Positions 28,952-38,080 of a DNA stretch of 64,000 nt are shown piece by piece; the first letter of the stretch is position 1, and every line of letters starts with the position of its first letter. Position numbers and translations under genes: made by a program. The DNA is taken from the NCBI RefSeq assembly GCF_009830105.1, contig NZ_WURB01000003.1, positions 310,001-374,000 on the forward strand. Direction: 5' to 3'. The notes under the pieces are model-generated. The model did no database searches. It saw nothing but the letters and a program-made list of their open reading frames with translations, and was not told where the DNA came from. This DNA comes from Microvirga makkahensis. GTDB taxonomy: Bacteria > Pseudomonadota > Alphaproteobacteria > Rhizobiales > Beijerinckiaceae.

Positions 28952-30229
28952 ATGAGCACCTCCCCCTTCTGCCGCGATTGCCTCAGCCTCGCAGCCTCGC
29001 CCCTGGCGAGGCGCTGCGAAGCTTGCGGGTCCCCGCGCCTGCTGCGGCACCGGGAGCGGGACCTGCTGTCCATCGCCCACGTGGATTGCGACGCCTTCTT
29101 CGCGGCCGTGGAGAAGCGGGACGATCCGTCTCTTGCCGATAAGCCGGTGATCATCGGCGGCGGCAAGCGCGGCGTGGTGTCCACCGCCTGCTACGTGGCG
29201 CGGACCTATGGGGTGCGCTCCGCCATGCCCATGTTCCAGGCCCTCAAGCTCTGCCCTCACGCGGTGGTGATCCCGCCCAACGGGGAGAAATACCGCAAGG
29301 CCGGGCACGAGGTGCGCACGCTGATGCTGGAGCTGACGCCCCTGGTCGAGCCGGTTTCCATCGACGAGGCCTTCCTCGACCTGACTGGCACGGAGCGCCT
29401 CCACCACGGGAGCCCCGCCCTGACGCTGGCGCGCTTCGCGCAAAAGGTGGAGCGGGAGATCGGGATTACGATCTCGGTGGGGCTCTCCTACAACAAGTTC
29501 CTCGCCAAGATCGCCTCCGATTTCCAGAAGCCGCGGGGCTTCTCGATCATCGGGCGCGAGGAGGCCTCCGATTTTCTCGCCGACAAGCCGGTCGGCCTCA
29601 TTCCCGGCATCGGAGCCTCCGCTCAGGCCCGGCTTGCGAAAGTGGGCGTGACGCGGATCGAGCATCTTCGCGAGGTTTCCCTGAAGACCTTGTTCGAGGC
29701 GCTGGGCCGGGATGCGCAGCGGCTCTCCCGCCTCGCCTGGGGCGAGGATACGCGGCGCGTGACTCCGGAGCGGGAAACCAAGAGCATCTCTGCGGAAACC
29801 ACCTTCGAGAGCGACCTCAAATCCTTCGACGATCTGGAGCCGATCCTCTGGCGCCTGTGCGAGAAGGTCTCGCGCCGCCTGAAGGCTGCGGGTCTCGCCG
29901 GGCGCAGCGTCACCCTGAAGCTGAAGGACAGAGAATTCCGCCTCCTCACGCGCACCCGTTCGGGCTTAGCTCCGACGCAGCTCGCCACACGCCTCTTCGA
30001 GCCGGCGCGACAACTTCTTAAAACGGCCTGCGACGGCACGGCCTATCGTCTCGTCGGGATCGGCGCGGCGGATCTGTGCGATGCGGCCGATGCGGATCGC
30101 GGCGATCTCGCGGACCAGAGCGTGATCAAGCAGGCTAAGATGGAATTGGCTATCGACAGGATCCGTGACAAGTTCGGCGCGAGCGCCCTTCAGAAGGGCA
30201 TCGCGCTCCGCAATAAGCCTCAGCGTTGA
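28952..30229 (+). CDS. dinB: DNA polymerase IV (Y-family), with N-terminal Cys4 motif
   Basis: A 425-residue lesion-bypass polymerase. Catalytic carboxylates are in IAHVDCDAFF (D45, D47) and in VSIDEAFLDL. The fingers motif is GVVSTACYVARTYGVRSAMP. The little-finger domain begins about residue 280 (SISAETTFESDL). The N-terminus carries two Cys pairs, C7/C10 and C22/C25, a zinc-ribbon-like addition not found in E. coli DinB. No LexA box was recognised in the 29-bp gap, so expression probably comes from the DUF3572 promoter. It ends 10 bp inside the convergent eipB gene. Confidence 0.95.
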   Translation: MSTSPFCRDCLSLAASPLARRCEACGSPRLLRHRERDLLSIAHVDCDAFFAAVEKRDDPSLADKPVIIGGGKRGVVSTACYVARTYGVRSAMPMFQALKLCPHAVVIPPNGEKYRKAGHEVRTLMLELTPLVEPVSIDEAFLDLTGTERLHHGSPALTLARFAQKVEREIGITISVGLSYNKFLAKIASDFQKPRGFSIIGREEASDFLADKPVGLIPGIGASAQARLAKVGVTRIEHLREVSLKTLFEALGRDAQRLSRLAWGEDTRRVTPERETKSISAETTFESDLKSFDDLEPILWRLCEKVSRRLKAAGLAGRSVTLKLKDREFRLLTRTRSGLAPTQLATRLFEPARQLLKTACDGTAYRLVGIGAADLCDAADADRGDLADQSVIKQAKMELAIDRIRDKFGASALQKGIALRNKPQR

Positions 30230-31056
30230 CAGGCACTCGCGACGGGCTGAACCTCCAGGCTCTTGAGGTCGCCCTTCAGGGCAAACTCGCCATAATCAAG
30301 CTTCAGGGCGCGGGCGATCCCGTTCTCGTACAGCTCGAGTGAAATCGTATAGGCCGGCTCCCGGTCGGCGCGGCCTTCCTCGAAATAGCTGATGGTGACG
30401 GGCCAGCGCGGGCTCTTCGCCAGCGCCTCCTGACGGGCGGGCTCCTCCACGGCGCCAGCCGCACCCGGCTCGATCCGGTTGCCGATCACGCTCAGGGTCT
30501 CATAAACCTTCTTGCCGTCGTCGGAACCGTCGTAGACCCGTGCGGAGTATGTGCGCTCCCCGTCGCGAGCCTTCTCGATCAGGCGCTTCATGTGCTCGGT
30601 CGGGAAGACCGGCTGCCCCGTGGCCGCGAAGGTATCGTTCCGGGGCTGCTTGAAGCGCACGTCGAGGGAGCCATCGGGCCGCAGCTGCGCATCGCCGTCG
30701 ATGCCCTCCCGCACGAGCCCCTGGGTGGTCGAGCTGCTCTTGAAGCGCATCGATCGACCATCACCCGATTCATAGGTTGCGGTCTGGGTGTCGAGAGTGC
30801 GCGAGCCTCCCTCGCTGATGTCGAGCACGGTGACCTGGCGGTATTTAACGGTATAACCGTCGCAGGCATCGCCGCCGAATTCCATGGCGATGCGCCCCCT
30901 CGCCGACTCGACGCCCTTGGTGCTTCCGGAGCGCAGGAGAGACAGGTCATACACAGCCCTGTGCGGAACGAGACGAACAGGGGCTTTCCCGACCTGAGCC
31001 CAGGCGGGGGCAAGCACGGCGAAGGAAAGGGCGGTGGCCACGATGAGGGAACGCAT
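30220..31056 (-). CDS. eipB: EipB-like cell envelope integrity protein (DUF1849)
   Basis: A 278-residue periplasmic protein with a signal peptide (MRSLIVATALSFAVLAPAWAQ). It matches the Brucella EipB family: VPHRAVYDLSLLRS near the start, a Cys in GGDACDGY and another near the C-terminus (ASACQR) that can form the family disulfide. EipB adopts a beta-spiral fold and maintains envelope integrity. ATG 31056 with GGAG upstream. Its 3' end overlaps dinB tail to tail by 10 bp; it is divergent from ridA over 241 bp. Confidence 0.88.
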   Translation of the reverse strand: MRSLIVATALSFAVLAPAWAQVGKAPVRLVPHRAVYDLSLLRSGSTKGVESARGRIAMEFGGDACDGYTVKYRQVTVLDISEGGSRTLDTQTATYESGDGRSMRFKSSSTTQGLVREGIDGDAQLRPDGSLDVRFKQPRNDTFAATGQPVFPTEHMKRLIEKARDGERTYSARVYDGSDDGKKVYETLSVIGNRIEPGAAGAVEEPARQEALAKSPRWPVTISYFEEGRADREPAYTISLELYENGIARALKLDYGEFALKGDLKSLEVQPVASACQR

Positions 31057-31297
31057 GTCATCTCCAGAGTTCGTCCAGGGAATCGGTCGTGAAAAGCGGA
31101 AAACCGCTTCCGGAACCCATCCGACGCTTCCTTGCTCAGGCGGGGCAACGTTCGGCACGGGAGGCCGGCTCCACGTTGTGCCGCGCGGTGCGCCCACCGA
31201 AAATAGAAGGACCTTGAGGACAGGGCAATGTTCCAGCTTGCGTCATCAAGCGTCATCCGCCACAAATCCCCCACACTGTTACAAGCAGAGGGCTCTC

Positions 31298-31768
31298 ATG
31301 AGCGCAGTTGACAAAAAACTTCAGGACCTCGGCATCACCTTGCCCAATCCGGCCGCTCCCGTGGCAAACTACGTGCCATTCGTGCGCACAGGCAACCTGG
31401 TCGTCATCTCTGGACAACTCTGCCTTGGACAGGACGGCAAGCTCGCCGACGCCCACAAGGGCAAGCTCGGCGCCGAGATCTCTCCCGAACTCGGCCAGCA
31501 AGCCGCGCGCCTGTGCGCCATCAACCTGCTCGCTCAGCTGAAGGCGGCTGTCGGCGACCTCGACAACGTCGTGCGCTGCGTCCGGCTGGGCGGCTTCATC
31601 AACGCCTTGCCCACTTTCGCCGCCCTCGCGCCCGTGATGAACGGCGCGTCTGACCTCATGGTTGAGGTGCTCGGCGATGCGGGGCGCCACGCCCGCTCCA
31701 CCATCGGCGTCGCGGAACTGCCGCTTGATGCCTGCGTCGAGGTCGAAGGAATGTTCGAAGTCAAATGA
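31298..31768 (+). CDS. RidA family (YjgF/YER057c/UK114) protein
   Basis: A 156-residue RidA-superfamily protein of the longer YjgF-like type, with SGQLCLGQDGK, ALAQLKAAVGDLDNVVRCVRLGGFINA-like spacing and GDAGRHARSTIGVAELPLDACVEVE. RidA enzymes hydrolyse reactive enamine/imine intermediates. The catalytic Arg of true RidA is usually in the segment R-(S/T), here HARST (R about 135), consistent. ATG 31298 is followed by the family start. Its stop overlaps the next ATG (ATGA), so it is coupled to glpQ. Confidence 0.87.
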   Translation: MSAVDKKLQDLGITLPNPAAPVANYVPFVRTGNLVVISGQLCLGQDGKLADAHKGKLGAEISPELGQQAARLCAINLLAQLKAAVGDLDNVVRCVRLGGFINALPTFAALAPVMNGASDLMVEVLGDAGRHARSTIGVAELPLDACVEVEGMFEVK

Positions 31769-32517
31769 GCGCGCCCGGCTGGCTCGTCGCGAAGCCCATC
31801 GCCCATCGCGGCCTCCATGACAAAGCGAACGGCGTCGTCGAGAACACGATATCGGCCGCTGAAGCCGCTATCGCGCGCGGCTTCCCCATCGAGCTGGACG
31901 TTCAGCTGACCGCCGACAACGAAGCCATCGTTTTCCACGATTTCGAGCTCGACCGCCTCACCGGCGAAGCGGGTCTCGTCATCGAGCGCAATCTCTCGGC
32001 ACTCACCGGCATCGGCATTTCCGGCACCATGGGTGGAGACAGGATTCCCTCGCTGAAGGATTACCTCGCGAGGATTGCCGGACGCACACCGCTGGTAATC
32101 GAGATCAAGAGCAAGTTCAACGGGGACATGCGCCTGACCAAGCGCGTGATCGAGATCCTCAAGGACTATCCCGGCCCCTTCGTGGTAAAGTCCTTCGACC
32201 CGGACATCGTCGCCTACTTGCGCCAGCATGCGCCGGACATCACGCGAGGCTTCATCGGCGAACTCGAATATGCGTCGAAGTCCGATAGCTTCCTCTCCCT
32301 TGAGCAGAAGCACCGGATGGCGAACCTGCTGCATTTCGAGGAGATGCAGCCGCACTTCCTGTCCTGGCGCGTAAAGGACCTGCCCTGCGCCTCGACCTAT
32401 CTGAGCCGGCTCCTGGGCCGCATTCCCGTGATGACCTGGACCGTGCGGAGTCCGGAGGATCGCGCCAAGGCCGAAAAGCATGCGGACCAGATGGTGTTCG
32501 AAGGGTTCATTCCCTGA
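31765..32517 (+). CDS. glpQ: Glycerophosphodiester phosphodiesterase
   Basis: A 250-residue cytosolic GDPD-family TIM barrel. The signature is PIAHRGLH, ENTISA, then ELDVQLTADNEAIVFHD, giving the catalytic His pair and metal ligands; PLVIEIKSKF supplies another. It hydrolyses glycerophosphodiesters to glycerol-3-phosphate and an alcohol. The symbol follows the family, not a proven ortholog (closer to the cytosolic UgpQ size). Begins in a 4-bp overlap with ridA. Confidence 0.88.
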   Translation: MSAPGWLVAKPIAHRGLHDKANGVVENTISAAEAAIARGFPIELDVQLTADNEAIVFHDFELDRLTGEAGLVIERNLSALTGIGISGTMGGDRIPSLKDYLARIAGRTPLVIEIKSKFNGDMRLTKRVIEILKDYPGPFVVKSFDPDIVAYLRQHAPDITRGFIGELEYASKSDSFLSLEQKHRMANLLHFEEMQPHFLSWRVKDLPCASTYLSRLLGRIPVMTWTVRSPEDRAKAEKHADQMVFEGFIP

Positions 32518-32579
32518 CCATTGCAAGGGTCCCGCCGAGCGATTAGCTCTAGGTTCGAACGGCGGGATCCTTCCACTCA

Positions 32580-33755
32580 GTGACCTTCCAAGTCAAAATC
32601 GCCCAAAGCCTGAAAGCGGTTCCTGCCACCGCCTGGGACGCATGCGCCCTTCACACTGGCTCGGGCGAGGACGATCCGTTCAATCCTTTCGTTTCCCACG
32701 CTTTCCTGTCGACTCTCGAGGATTCCGGCTGCCTCGGCCCTAAGACCGGCTGGGCTCCGGTGCATGTGCTGGTCGAGGACCAGAGCGGCACGCTGCTCGG
32801 TGCCACCCCCTGCTACGTGAAGTCCCATTCCATGGGCGAGTATGTGTTCGACCATTCCTGGGCGGATGCCTATGAGCGCGCGGGCGGCCAGTATTATCCC
32901 AAGCTCCAAGTCGCCGTTCCCTTCACCCCCGTGACCGGCCCTCGCCTGCTCGTGTCGGAGGGCGCGCAGGCCGACGACGTACGGGCTCATCTGATCGCTG
33001 GCTTGCGCTCCTTAAGGGACCGGATCGGCGCCTCCTCGATCCATGCCACGTTTCTCCAGCACGACGATCTCGCGTCTCTGACCGGTCACGGCTTCCTGCA
33101 CAGGGACGACCAGCAGTTCCACTGGTTCAACGACGGCTACGGCAGCTTCGACGATTTCCTGGCGGCGCTCGCCTCCCGCAAGCGCAAGGCCATCCGGCGG
33201 GAGCGGCGGGATGCGCTCGCGAACGGGATTTCGGTCGAATGGGTGACCGGGCGTGAGATCACGGAGGCGCATTGGGATGCGTTCTTCGCCTTCTACATGG
33301 ATACGGGATCGCGCAAATGGGGGCGGCCGTATCTCAACCGCCGGTTCTTCTCCCTTCTCGGAGAGCGCATGGCCGACAGAATCCTGCTCGTCATGGCCAT
33401 GCGGGAGGGCCGCTACATCGCCGGCGCTCTTAATCTCATCGGCGACAGGCGGCTCTATGGCCGCCATTGGGGGTGCATCGAGGATCACCCCTTCCTGCAT
33501 TTCGAGGTCTGCTACTATCAGGCCATCGAATTTGCCATCGCGCAGGGGCTCGACCGCGTGGAAGCGGGAGCCCAAGGCGAGCACAAGCTGGCGCGCGGAT
33601 ACCGGCCGGTGATCACGTCCTCGGCCCATGACATCGCCGACCCCTCCTTGAGGAAGGCGGTGCAGGCCTATCTGAGCCAGGAGCGCACCTATGTGGCGGA
33701 AGCCGCCGGGGAGCTCTCGGAAGCGACCCCATTCAGGCACAGGCAAGAGGATTGA
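32580..33755 (+). CDS. GNAT/FemAB-like N-acetyltransferase (DUF482, peptidogalycan biosynthesis)
   Basis: A 391-residue protein of the DUF482 / peptidogalycan-biosynthesis family, a two-domain GNAT relative. Family stretches: DPFNPFVSHAFLSTLEDSG, WADAYERAGGQYYPKLQVA, TPVTGPRLL, and WGCIEDHPFLHFEVCYYQ, plus GAQGEHKLARGYRP near the end. Substrate unknown. It starts with GTG at 32580, 62 bp after glpQ, and likely belongs to the same transcript; a GC hairpin (CCCGCCG/CGGCGGG) lies in that gap. Confidence 0.86.
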   Translation: MTFQVKIAQSLKAVPATAWDACALHTGSGEDDPFNPFVSHAFLSTLEDSGCLGPKTGWAPVHVLVEDQSGTLLGATPCYVKSHSMGEYVFDHSWADAYERAGGQYYPKLQVAVPFTPVTGPRLLVSEGAQADDVRAHLIAGLRSLRDRIGASSIHATFLQHDDLASLTGHGFLHRDDQQFHWFNDGYGSFDDFLAALASRKRKAIRRERRDALANGISVEWVTGREITEAHWDAFFAFYMDTGSRKWGRPYLNRRFFSLLGERMADRILLVMAMREGRYIAGALNLIGDRRLYGRHWGCIEDHPFLHFEVCYYQAIEFAIAQGLDRVEAGAQGEHKLARGYRPVITSSAHDIADPSLRKAVQAYLSQERTYVAEAAGELSEATPFRHRQED

Positions 33756-33836
33756 TCTCTTTCCGCCCCTCTTACGTCATCTCCGGCCTTGAGGGGTGAT
33801 CCCGCCTGCGGAAAGCGCCGCGCTTATCGGATCGGG

Positions 33837-33859
33837 ATGGCCGGGGCAAGCCCGGCCAT
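33837..33859. repeat. ATGGCCGGG...CCCGGCCAT palindromic repeat
   Basis: ATGGCCGGG (33837-33845) and CCCGGCCAT (33851-33859) form a 9-bp hairpin. The flanking GGG before and GA/AGG after match the copy at 60179-60201. Confidence 0.65.
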
Positions 33860-33887
33860 GATAGGAAGGGCGACACAGTCCCACTCG

Positions 33888-33913
33888 TCGTCACAGGCCT
33901 TGTGCCGGTGATC
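33888..33913. repeat. ATCACCGGC-type repeat copy, reverse orientation
   Basis: Read in reverse it gives GATCACCGGCACAAGGCC then TGTGACGA, matching 14 of the first 18 positions or more of the copies at 138 and 44103. Confidence 0.5.
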
Positions 33914-34038
33914 GATCCCTTCGTGCGGCGCCCTTAGCAGCGAGGTGGCTGGGTCAGGCCCGACTATCACATGGAGGAAATCGGGAGGGGTCAAGGGGGG
34001 ATGTGAGCTTTAGCCTGTAGACGGGCCACGCCAAAGGA

Positions 34039-34070
34039 AAAGCGCGGGCCTTCCTCAGGTCCGCGCTTTG
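34039..34070 (-). terminator. Terminator after the clpA operon
   Basis: AAAGCGCGG (34039-34047) pairs with CCGCGCTTT (34061-34069). On the minus strand it runs into TTTTCC, 25 bp after the stop of the small membrane gene, so it probably ends the clpS-clpA transcript; it could also act on the plus strand. Confidence 0.65.
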
Positions 34071-34093
34071 TTTCATCCCGAGCCGAGGCGACG

Positions 34094-34345
34094 TCAGAGG
34101 GCGTCGACAATAGCCCTGAACCCTTCCATCAAGGCTTCCGGCGAGGTTCCCATGGCGGCAAGCCCCACGTTCAGCAGCCAATAGCAGCCGACGATGATCG
34201 CAGGCACCAGGATCCAGCCGAGGATTTCCTCGAACCAAATCCGCCGGCGCCGACGCAGCTCACGCTGCTCACGCCAAGACAGCTTCGGCCGCGGCTCGAT
34301 GATCCGGGTGGCTTCAACAGGGGCCTCGTGCAGCTCGGACGTCAT
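34094..34345 (-). CDS. Small single-pass membrane protein coupled to clpA
   Basis: An 83-residue protein with a charged N-terminal half rich in Arg (EQRELRRRRRIWFEEI) and one helix (ILGWILVPAIIVGCYWLL), then a short C-terminal part. The Arg cluster before the helix predicts an inside N-terminus. It overlaps the clpA stop by 4 bp (ATGA), so it is translated with clpA. No family recognised; a membrane-linked role beside ClpA is only an inference from context. Confidence 0.7.
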   Translation of the reverse strand: MTSELHEAPVEATRIIEPRPKLSWREQRELRRRRRIWFEEILGWILVPAIIVGCYWLLNVGLAAMGTSPEALMEGFRAIVDAL

Positions 34346-36804
34346 GCTCTAACCAATGGAACCTTTGGAACGGTGCGGATACCTCCGCCCCCATTACCAC
34401 CTGATCCTTTTGGCTTCACGGACTTTTTCGTCCTGGAGGACGACTTTGCCCGTGGCTTCTTCTTGCCCGCATTCGTGACGTCCTTCTCCGGCTTCGGCTT
34501 GACCGGGCCCTCGACATACTCGAAGCCCAGGCTTTGAAGGCCGATCTCGTCCGTCTTGACCACGACCTTGACCGCTCCGCCGTTCTTCAGCCGACCGAAC
34601 AGCACCTCGTCCGCCAGGGGCGTCTTGATGGTGGACTGGATCAGGCGGCCCATCGGGCGAGCGCCCATGGCCTCGTCGTAGCCGTGCTCAACCAGCCAGT
34701 CGCGGGCCTCGTCCGTGAGTTCGATGGACACGTTGCGGTCCGCGAGCTGCGCGTCGAGCTGCATGACGAACTTGTCGACCACCTTCTGCACCACCTCCTT
34801 CGGCAGGTGACCGAAGGAGATGACCGCATCGAGCCGGTTGCGGAACTCCGGCGTGAACAGCTTATTGATCGCCTCCGTATCCTCTCCCTCACGCTTGGTG
34901 CGCGTGAAGCCGTAGGCCGGGCGGGCCATGTCGGCAGCTCCCGCATTCGTGGTCATGATGATGATCACGTTACGGAAGTCGACCTGCTTGCCGTTGTGAT
35001 CCGTAAGCTTCCCGTGGTCCATGACCTGGAGCAGGATGTTGAACAGGTCGGGATGCGCCTTCTCGATCTCGTCGAGGAGAAGCACGCAATGGGGATGCTG
35101 ATCGACGCCGTCAGTCAGGAGTCCGCCCTGGTCGAAGCCTACATATCCTGGAGGCGCGCCGATCAGGCGGCTCACCGTGTGGCGCTCCATGTACTCCGAC
35201 ATGTCGAAGCGCAGGAGCTCGACGCCGAGCGAAGTCGCGAGCTGCTTGGCCACCTCGGTCTTGCCGACACCGGTCGGACCGGCGAATAGGTAAGACCCGA
35301 TCGGCTTTTCCGGATCGCGCAGGCCCGCGCGAGCCAGCTTGATGGCGGACGATAGGGCCTCGATGGCCTTGTCCTGGCCGTACACCACGCGCTTCAGGGT
35401 GTCCTGCAGATGTTCCAGCACCTCCGCATCGTCCTTCGACACTGTCTTAGGCGGTATGCGAGCCATAGTGGCGATGGTGGCCTCGATCTCCTTGATCCCG
35501 ATGGTCTTCTTGCGACGGCCCTCGGGCACGAGCATCTGAGACGCGCCGGTCTCGTCAATCACGTCGATCGCCTTGTCCGGCAGCTTCCGGTCGTTGATGT
35601 AGCGGGCCGACAGCTCCACCGCCGCCTTGATGGCATCGTTGGTGTACTTGAGCTTGTGGAAGTCCTCGAAATAGGGCTTCAGGCCCTTCACGATCTCGAT
35701 GGCGTCCGGCAGCGACGGCTCGTTGACATCGATCTTCTGGAAGCGGCGGACGAGGGCACGGTCCTTCTCGAAATACTGGCGGTATTCCTTGTAGGTCGTG
35801 GACCCGATGCAGCGCAGAGTGCCCTGGGCAAGAGCAGGCTTGAGCAGGTTCGACGCGTCCATGGCGCCGCCCGAGGTGGCGCCCGCGCCGATGACCGTAT
35901 GGATCTCGTCGATGAACATGATCGCGTTCGGGTGCTGCTCGATCTCCTTCATCACCTGCTTCAGGCGCTCCTCGAAGTCACCGCGATAGCGGGTGCCCGC
36001 AAGCAGCGTGCCCATGTCGAGAGCGAAGACCGTGGCGCCTTTGAGAACTTCCGGCACTTCCCCCTGGACGATTTTGCGGGCAAGTCCTTCCGCGATGGCG
36101 GTCTTGCCGACTCCGGGATCACCGACGAGGAGCGGATTGTTCTTCTGGCGGCGGCAGAGGACCTGGATCGTACGCTGCACCTCGGCCTCGCGGCCGATGA
36201 GCGGATCGATCTTTCCATCCTTCGCCTTCTTGTTCAGGTTCACACAGTAAGATTCGAGGGCATCGCCCTTCTTCTTACCCCGTGCGTCTGACTCGTCCTG
36301 GGTCGGGCGCTCGTTGGACGATTCCTCTTCCGCGCCGCGCGGCGAGCGGCTCTCGGAGAGACCGGGGCGCTTGGCGATGCCGTGGCTGATGTAGTTCACG
36401 GCGTCGTAGCGGGTCATGTCCTGCTCCTGCAGGAAGTAGGCGGCATGGCTCTCGCGCTCGGCAAAGATCGCCACGAGCACGTTCGCACCAGTCACCTCGT
36501 CACGGCCCGAGGACTGGACATGGATCACCGCCCGCTGAATCACGCGCTGGAAGCCGGCCGTCGGCTTGGAGTCCTGGCGTCCATCAGCCACGAGGTTGGC
36601 GAGCTCGCTGTCGACGTAATCGACCAGGTTCCGGCGAAGGACTTCTAGATCGACATTGCAGGCCCGCATGACGGCGGCCGCGTCCTGGTCGTCGATCAAT
36701 GCAAGGAGAAGGTGTTCGAGGGTTGCATATTCGTGTCGGCGCTCGCCCGCGAGAGCGAGGGCTCGGTGAAGGGCTTGTTCCAGACTGCGAGAAAAGCTCG
36801 GCAA
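34342..36804 (-). CDS. clpA: ATP-dependent Clp protease ATP-binding subunit ClpA
   Basis: An 820-residue AAA+ unfoldase that feeds substrates to ClpP. N-domain ([25 protein letters not shown]), first Walker [14 protein letters not shown], second Walker [14 protein letters not shown], and the Walker [11 protein letters not shown] in the second module. The TTG at 36804 ([10 protein letters not shown]) has AAAGGA upstream and is 29 bp after clpS; longer starts would overlap clpS. The last ~50 residues (after [11 protein letters not shown]) are a Lys/Ser/Gly-rich tail not present in E. coli ClpA (758 aa). Confidence 0.96.
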   Translation of the reverse strand: MPSFSRSLEQALHRALALAGERRHEYATLEHLLLALIDDQDAAAVMRACNVDLEVLRRNLVDYVDSELANLVADGRQDSKPTAGFQRVIQRAVIHVQSSGRDEVTGANVLVAIFAERESHAAYFLQEQDMTRYDAVNYISHGIAKRPGLSESRSPRGAEEESSNERPTQDESDARGKKKGDALESYCVNLNKKAKDGKIDPLIGREAEVQRTIQVLCRRQKNNPLLVGDPGVGKTAIAEGLARKIVQGEVPEVLKGATVFALDMGTLLAGTRYRGDFEERLKQVMKEIEQHPNAIMFIDEIHTVIGAGATSGGAMDASNLLKPALAQGTLRCIGSTTYKEYRQYFEKDRALVRRFQKIDVNEPSLPDAIEIVKGLKPYFEDFHKLKYTNDAIKAAVELSARYINDRKLPDKAIDVIDETGASQMLVPEGRRKKTIGIKEIEATIATMARIPPKTVSKDDAEVLEHLQDTLKRVVYGQDKAIEALSSAIKLARAGLRDPEKPIGSYLFAGPTGVGKTEVAKQLATSLGVELLRFDMSEYMERHTVSRLIGAPPGYVGFDQGGLLTDGVDQHPHCVLLLDEIEKAHPDLFNILLQVMDHGKLTDHNGKQVDFRNVIIIMTTNAGAADMARPAYGFTRTKREGEDTEAINKLFTPEFRNRLDAVISFGHLPKEVVQKVVDKFVMQLDAQLADRNVSIELTDEARDWLVEHGYDEAMGARPMGRLIQSTIKTPLADEVLFGRLKNGGAVKVVVKTDEIGLQSLGFEYVEGPVKPKPEKDVTNAGKKKPRAKSSSRTKKSVKPKGSGGNGGGGIRTVPKVPLVRA

Positions 36805-36833
36805 CGGCTTGTCCTTTATGAGACGGGTCTCGG

Positions 36834-37226
36834 CTAATTCTTTTCCATCACGCATTGCAGAGGGTGCTGGTGCTTTCGGGCGAAATCCATCACCTGGGTC
36901 ACCTTGGTCTCCGCAACCTCGTAGGTAAAAACTCCACACTCCCCGACGCCGTTCTGGTGAACGTGAAGCATGATCCGGGTCGCATCCTCTCGGTTCTTAT
37001 TGAAGAAACGCTCCAGCACGTGCACCACGAACTCCATCGGGGTATAATCATCGTTCAGAAGGAGAACGCGGTAAAGGTTCGGCCGTTTCGTGCGCGGTTT
37101 GACTTTCGTGACGATGGCGGTGTTCGAGCGGCCATCATCGTCGCCGCCAGGGGGCTGTGACCCGCCGGCAGCGGAGAGTGGGAACCGCTTCGTCCGGATC
37201 AGAGTGTCCTGAGCTAACCGCAGCAT
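36834..37226 (-). CDS. clpS: ATP-dependent Clp protease adaptor ClpS
   Basis: A 130-residue adaptor that delivers N-degron substrates to ClpA. Core motifs: [17 protein letters not shown], then [25 protein letters not shown]. The N-terminal ~45 residues are a variable Arg/Gly/Asp-rich extension. ATG 37226 is chosen; the frame opens up to 37268 without a good ribosome site. Upstream of clpA by 29 bp, as usual. Confidence 0.92.
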   Translation of the reverse strand: MLRLAQDTLIRTKRFPLSAAGGSQPPGGDDDGRSNTAIVTKVKPRTKRPNLYRVLLLNDDYTPMEFVVHVLERFFNKNREDATRIMLHVHQNGVGECGVFTYEVAETKVTQVMDFARKHQHPLQCVMEKN

Positions 37227-37429
37227 GATTATTCGACCGACCCCTTGCTTTTGCCCCCTGCCCTGCACCTTGCGTTTCCGCTCGTCCGCAGCGCCTGAGT
37301 CAAATGTATAGTCGCTCCATCCGGTTCGCTAGATCAACCAGATGGGAGCCCGGTGCGGCGTTGGAAAGCGCGACATCTTCTCACTCCCCGGTAGGGCGGC
37401 TCAAGGCTGGCGCGAGCCCGCAAACGCGA

Positions 37430-37455
37430 AACGCCCGGCGTGGCGACCGGGCGTT
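37430..37455 (-). terminator. Hairpin terminator of the phasin gene
   Basis: AACGCCCGG (37430-37438) with CCGGGCGTT (37447-37455), loop of 8 nt, 35 bp after the phasin stop on the minus strand. The U-tract is poor (TTTCGCG), so termination may be partial. Confidence 0.55.
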
Positions 37456-37489
37456 CCATTCGAAACCGACGAGACGATGGCGTCTTGTG

Positions 37490-37825
37490 TCAGGCCTTCA
37501 TGGCCTTGGAGAGGAGGCCTTCGAAGGGCTTGAAGGTATCCGTAGCGAGCGCGGTGTAGAGCGCGCCGAGCTTCCCCGACTGGCCGATGAAGCTCTCGTA
37601 GGCGCCCTTCACGTAGGCCGACTGCACCTCGACAGCCTTCTCGAGGCTCTGAGCGCCGGCCAATTTCTCGAGCGCATCCGAGTTGTGCTCGAAGGACTTG
37701 CGGGCGAACTCGGCGGTTTCGTTGACGATCGCCTGGGCGTTACTGGAGAAGGCACCCGCCGCCTTGAGGGCAGCTTCCATGTTCTCCTGGCCAAGCTTTT
37801 GCAGGTTTGCAAACGGCTGAAGCAT
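37490..37825 (-). CDS. Phasin family protein
   Basis: A 111-residue phasin that coats polyhydroxyalkanoate granules. It is almost wholly amphipathic helix, with the family core FANLQKLGQENMEAALKAAGAF, NETAEFARKSFEHNSDALEKL and SAYVKGAYESFIGQSGKLGALY spread along the chain. Two TTGTGC-N3-GCACAA boxes 65-110 bp upstream fit control by the PHA-sensing repressor PhaR. No pha synthase gene is in the window. Confidence 0.88.
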   Translation of the reverse strand: MLQPFANLQKLGQENMEAALKAAGAFSSNAQAIVNETAEFARKSFEHNSDALEKLAGAQSLEKAVEVQSAYVKGAYESFIGQSGKLGALYTALATDTFKPFEGLLSKAMKA

Positions 37826-37889
37826 TGTTAACCTCGACAGTTAGGCGTTTAATGGCGGCAAGTGCCGGTAACGATTGACGGAAGCCATT

Positions 37890-37935
37890 ATGTGCACTGC
37901 ACAAATCATGTCAAGTTTTATTGTGCAGCGCACAA
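37890..37935 (-). promoter_or_regulatory. Two PhaR-type operator boxes before the phasin gene
   Basis: Box 1, ATGTGC-ACT-GCACAA (37890-37904), and box 2, TTGTGC-AGC-GCACAA (37921-37935), are near-identical palindromes of TGC-N3-GCA type with centres 31 bp apart, about three helical turns. PhaR of alphaproteobacteria binds TGC-N-GCA repeats ahead of phasin genes and is released by PHA. The two-box layout suggests cooperative binding over the promoter. They could also affect the divergent carboxypeptidase gene. Confidence 0.65.
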
Positions 37936-38080
37936 ATATATGTACGCTCGCCCCTTTCCCTGTTAACGCCCTCGTAACCCCACCCTCGTACGGTCGGACG
38001 ATGTGTTGCGCCGGCCACATTCTCTGTTTGGAGAACCGGTCGCGGAGGCCCAAAACCCAACTCAATAGGGATTTTTCAGC

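Larger units (their letters stand above)
33756..34093. other. Intergenic region with repeats
   Basis: This gap of about 340 bases has no gene. It contains a palindromic repeat (33837-33859), an ATCACCGGC-type repeat (33888-33913, reverse) and a bidirectional terminator hairpin (34039-34069). Confidence 0.6.

Noticed and set aside
32529-32570. tRNA-like GTTCGAA motif after glpQ
   Set aside because: No acceptor, D or anticodon stem can be formed; it is just a CCCGCCG/CGGCGGG hairpin.
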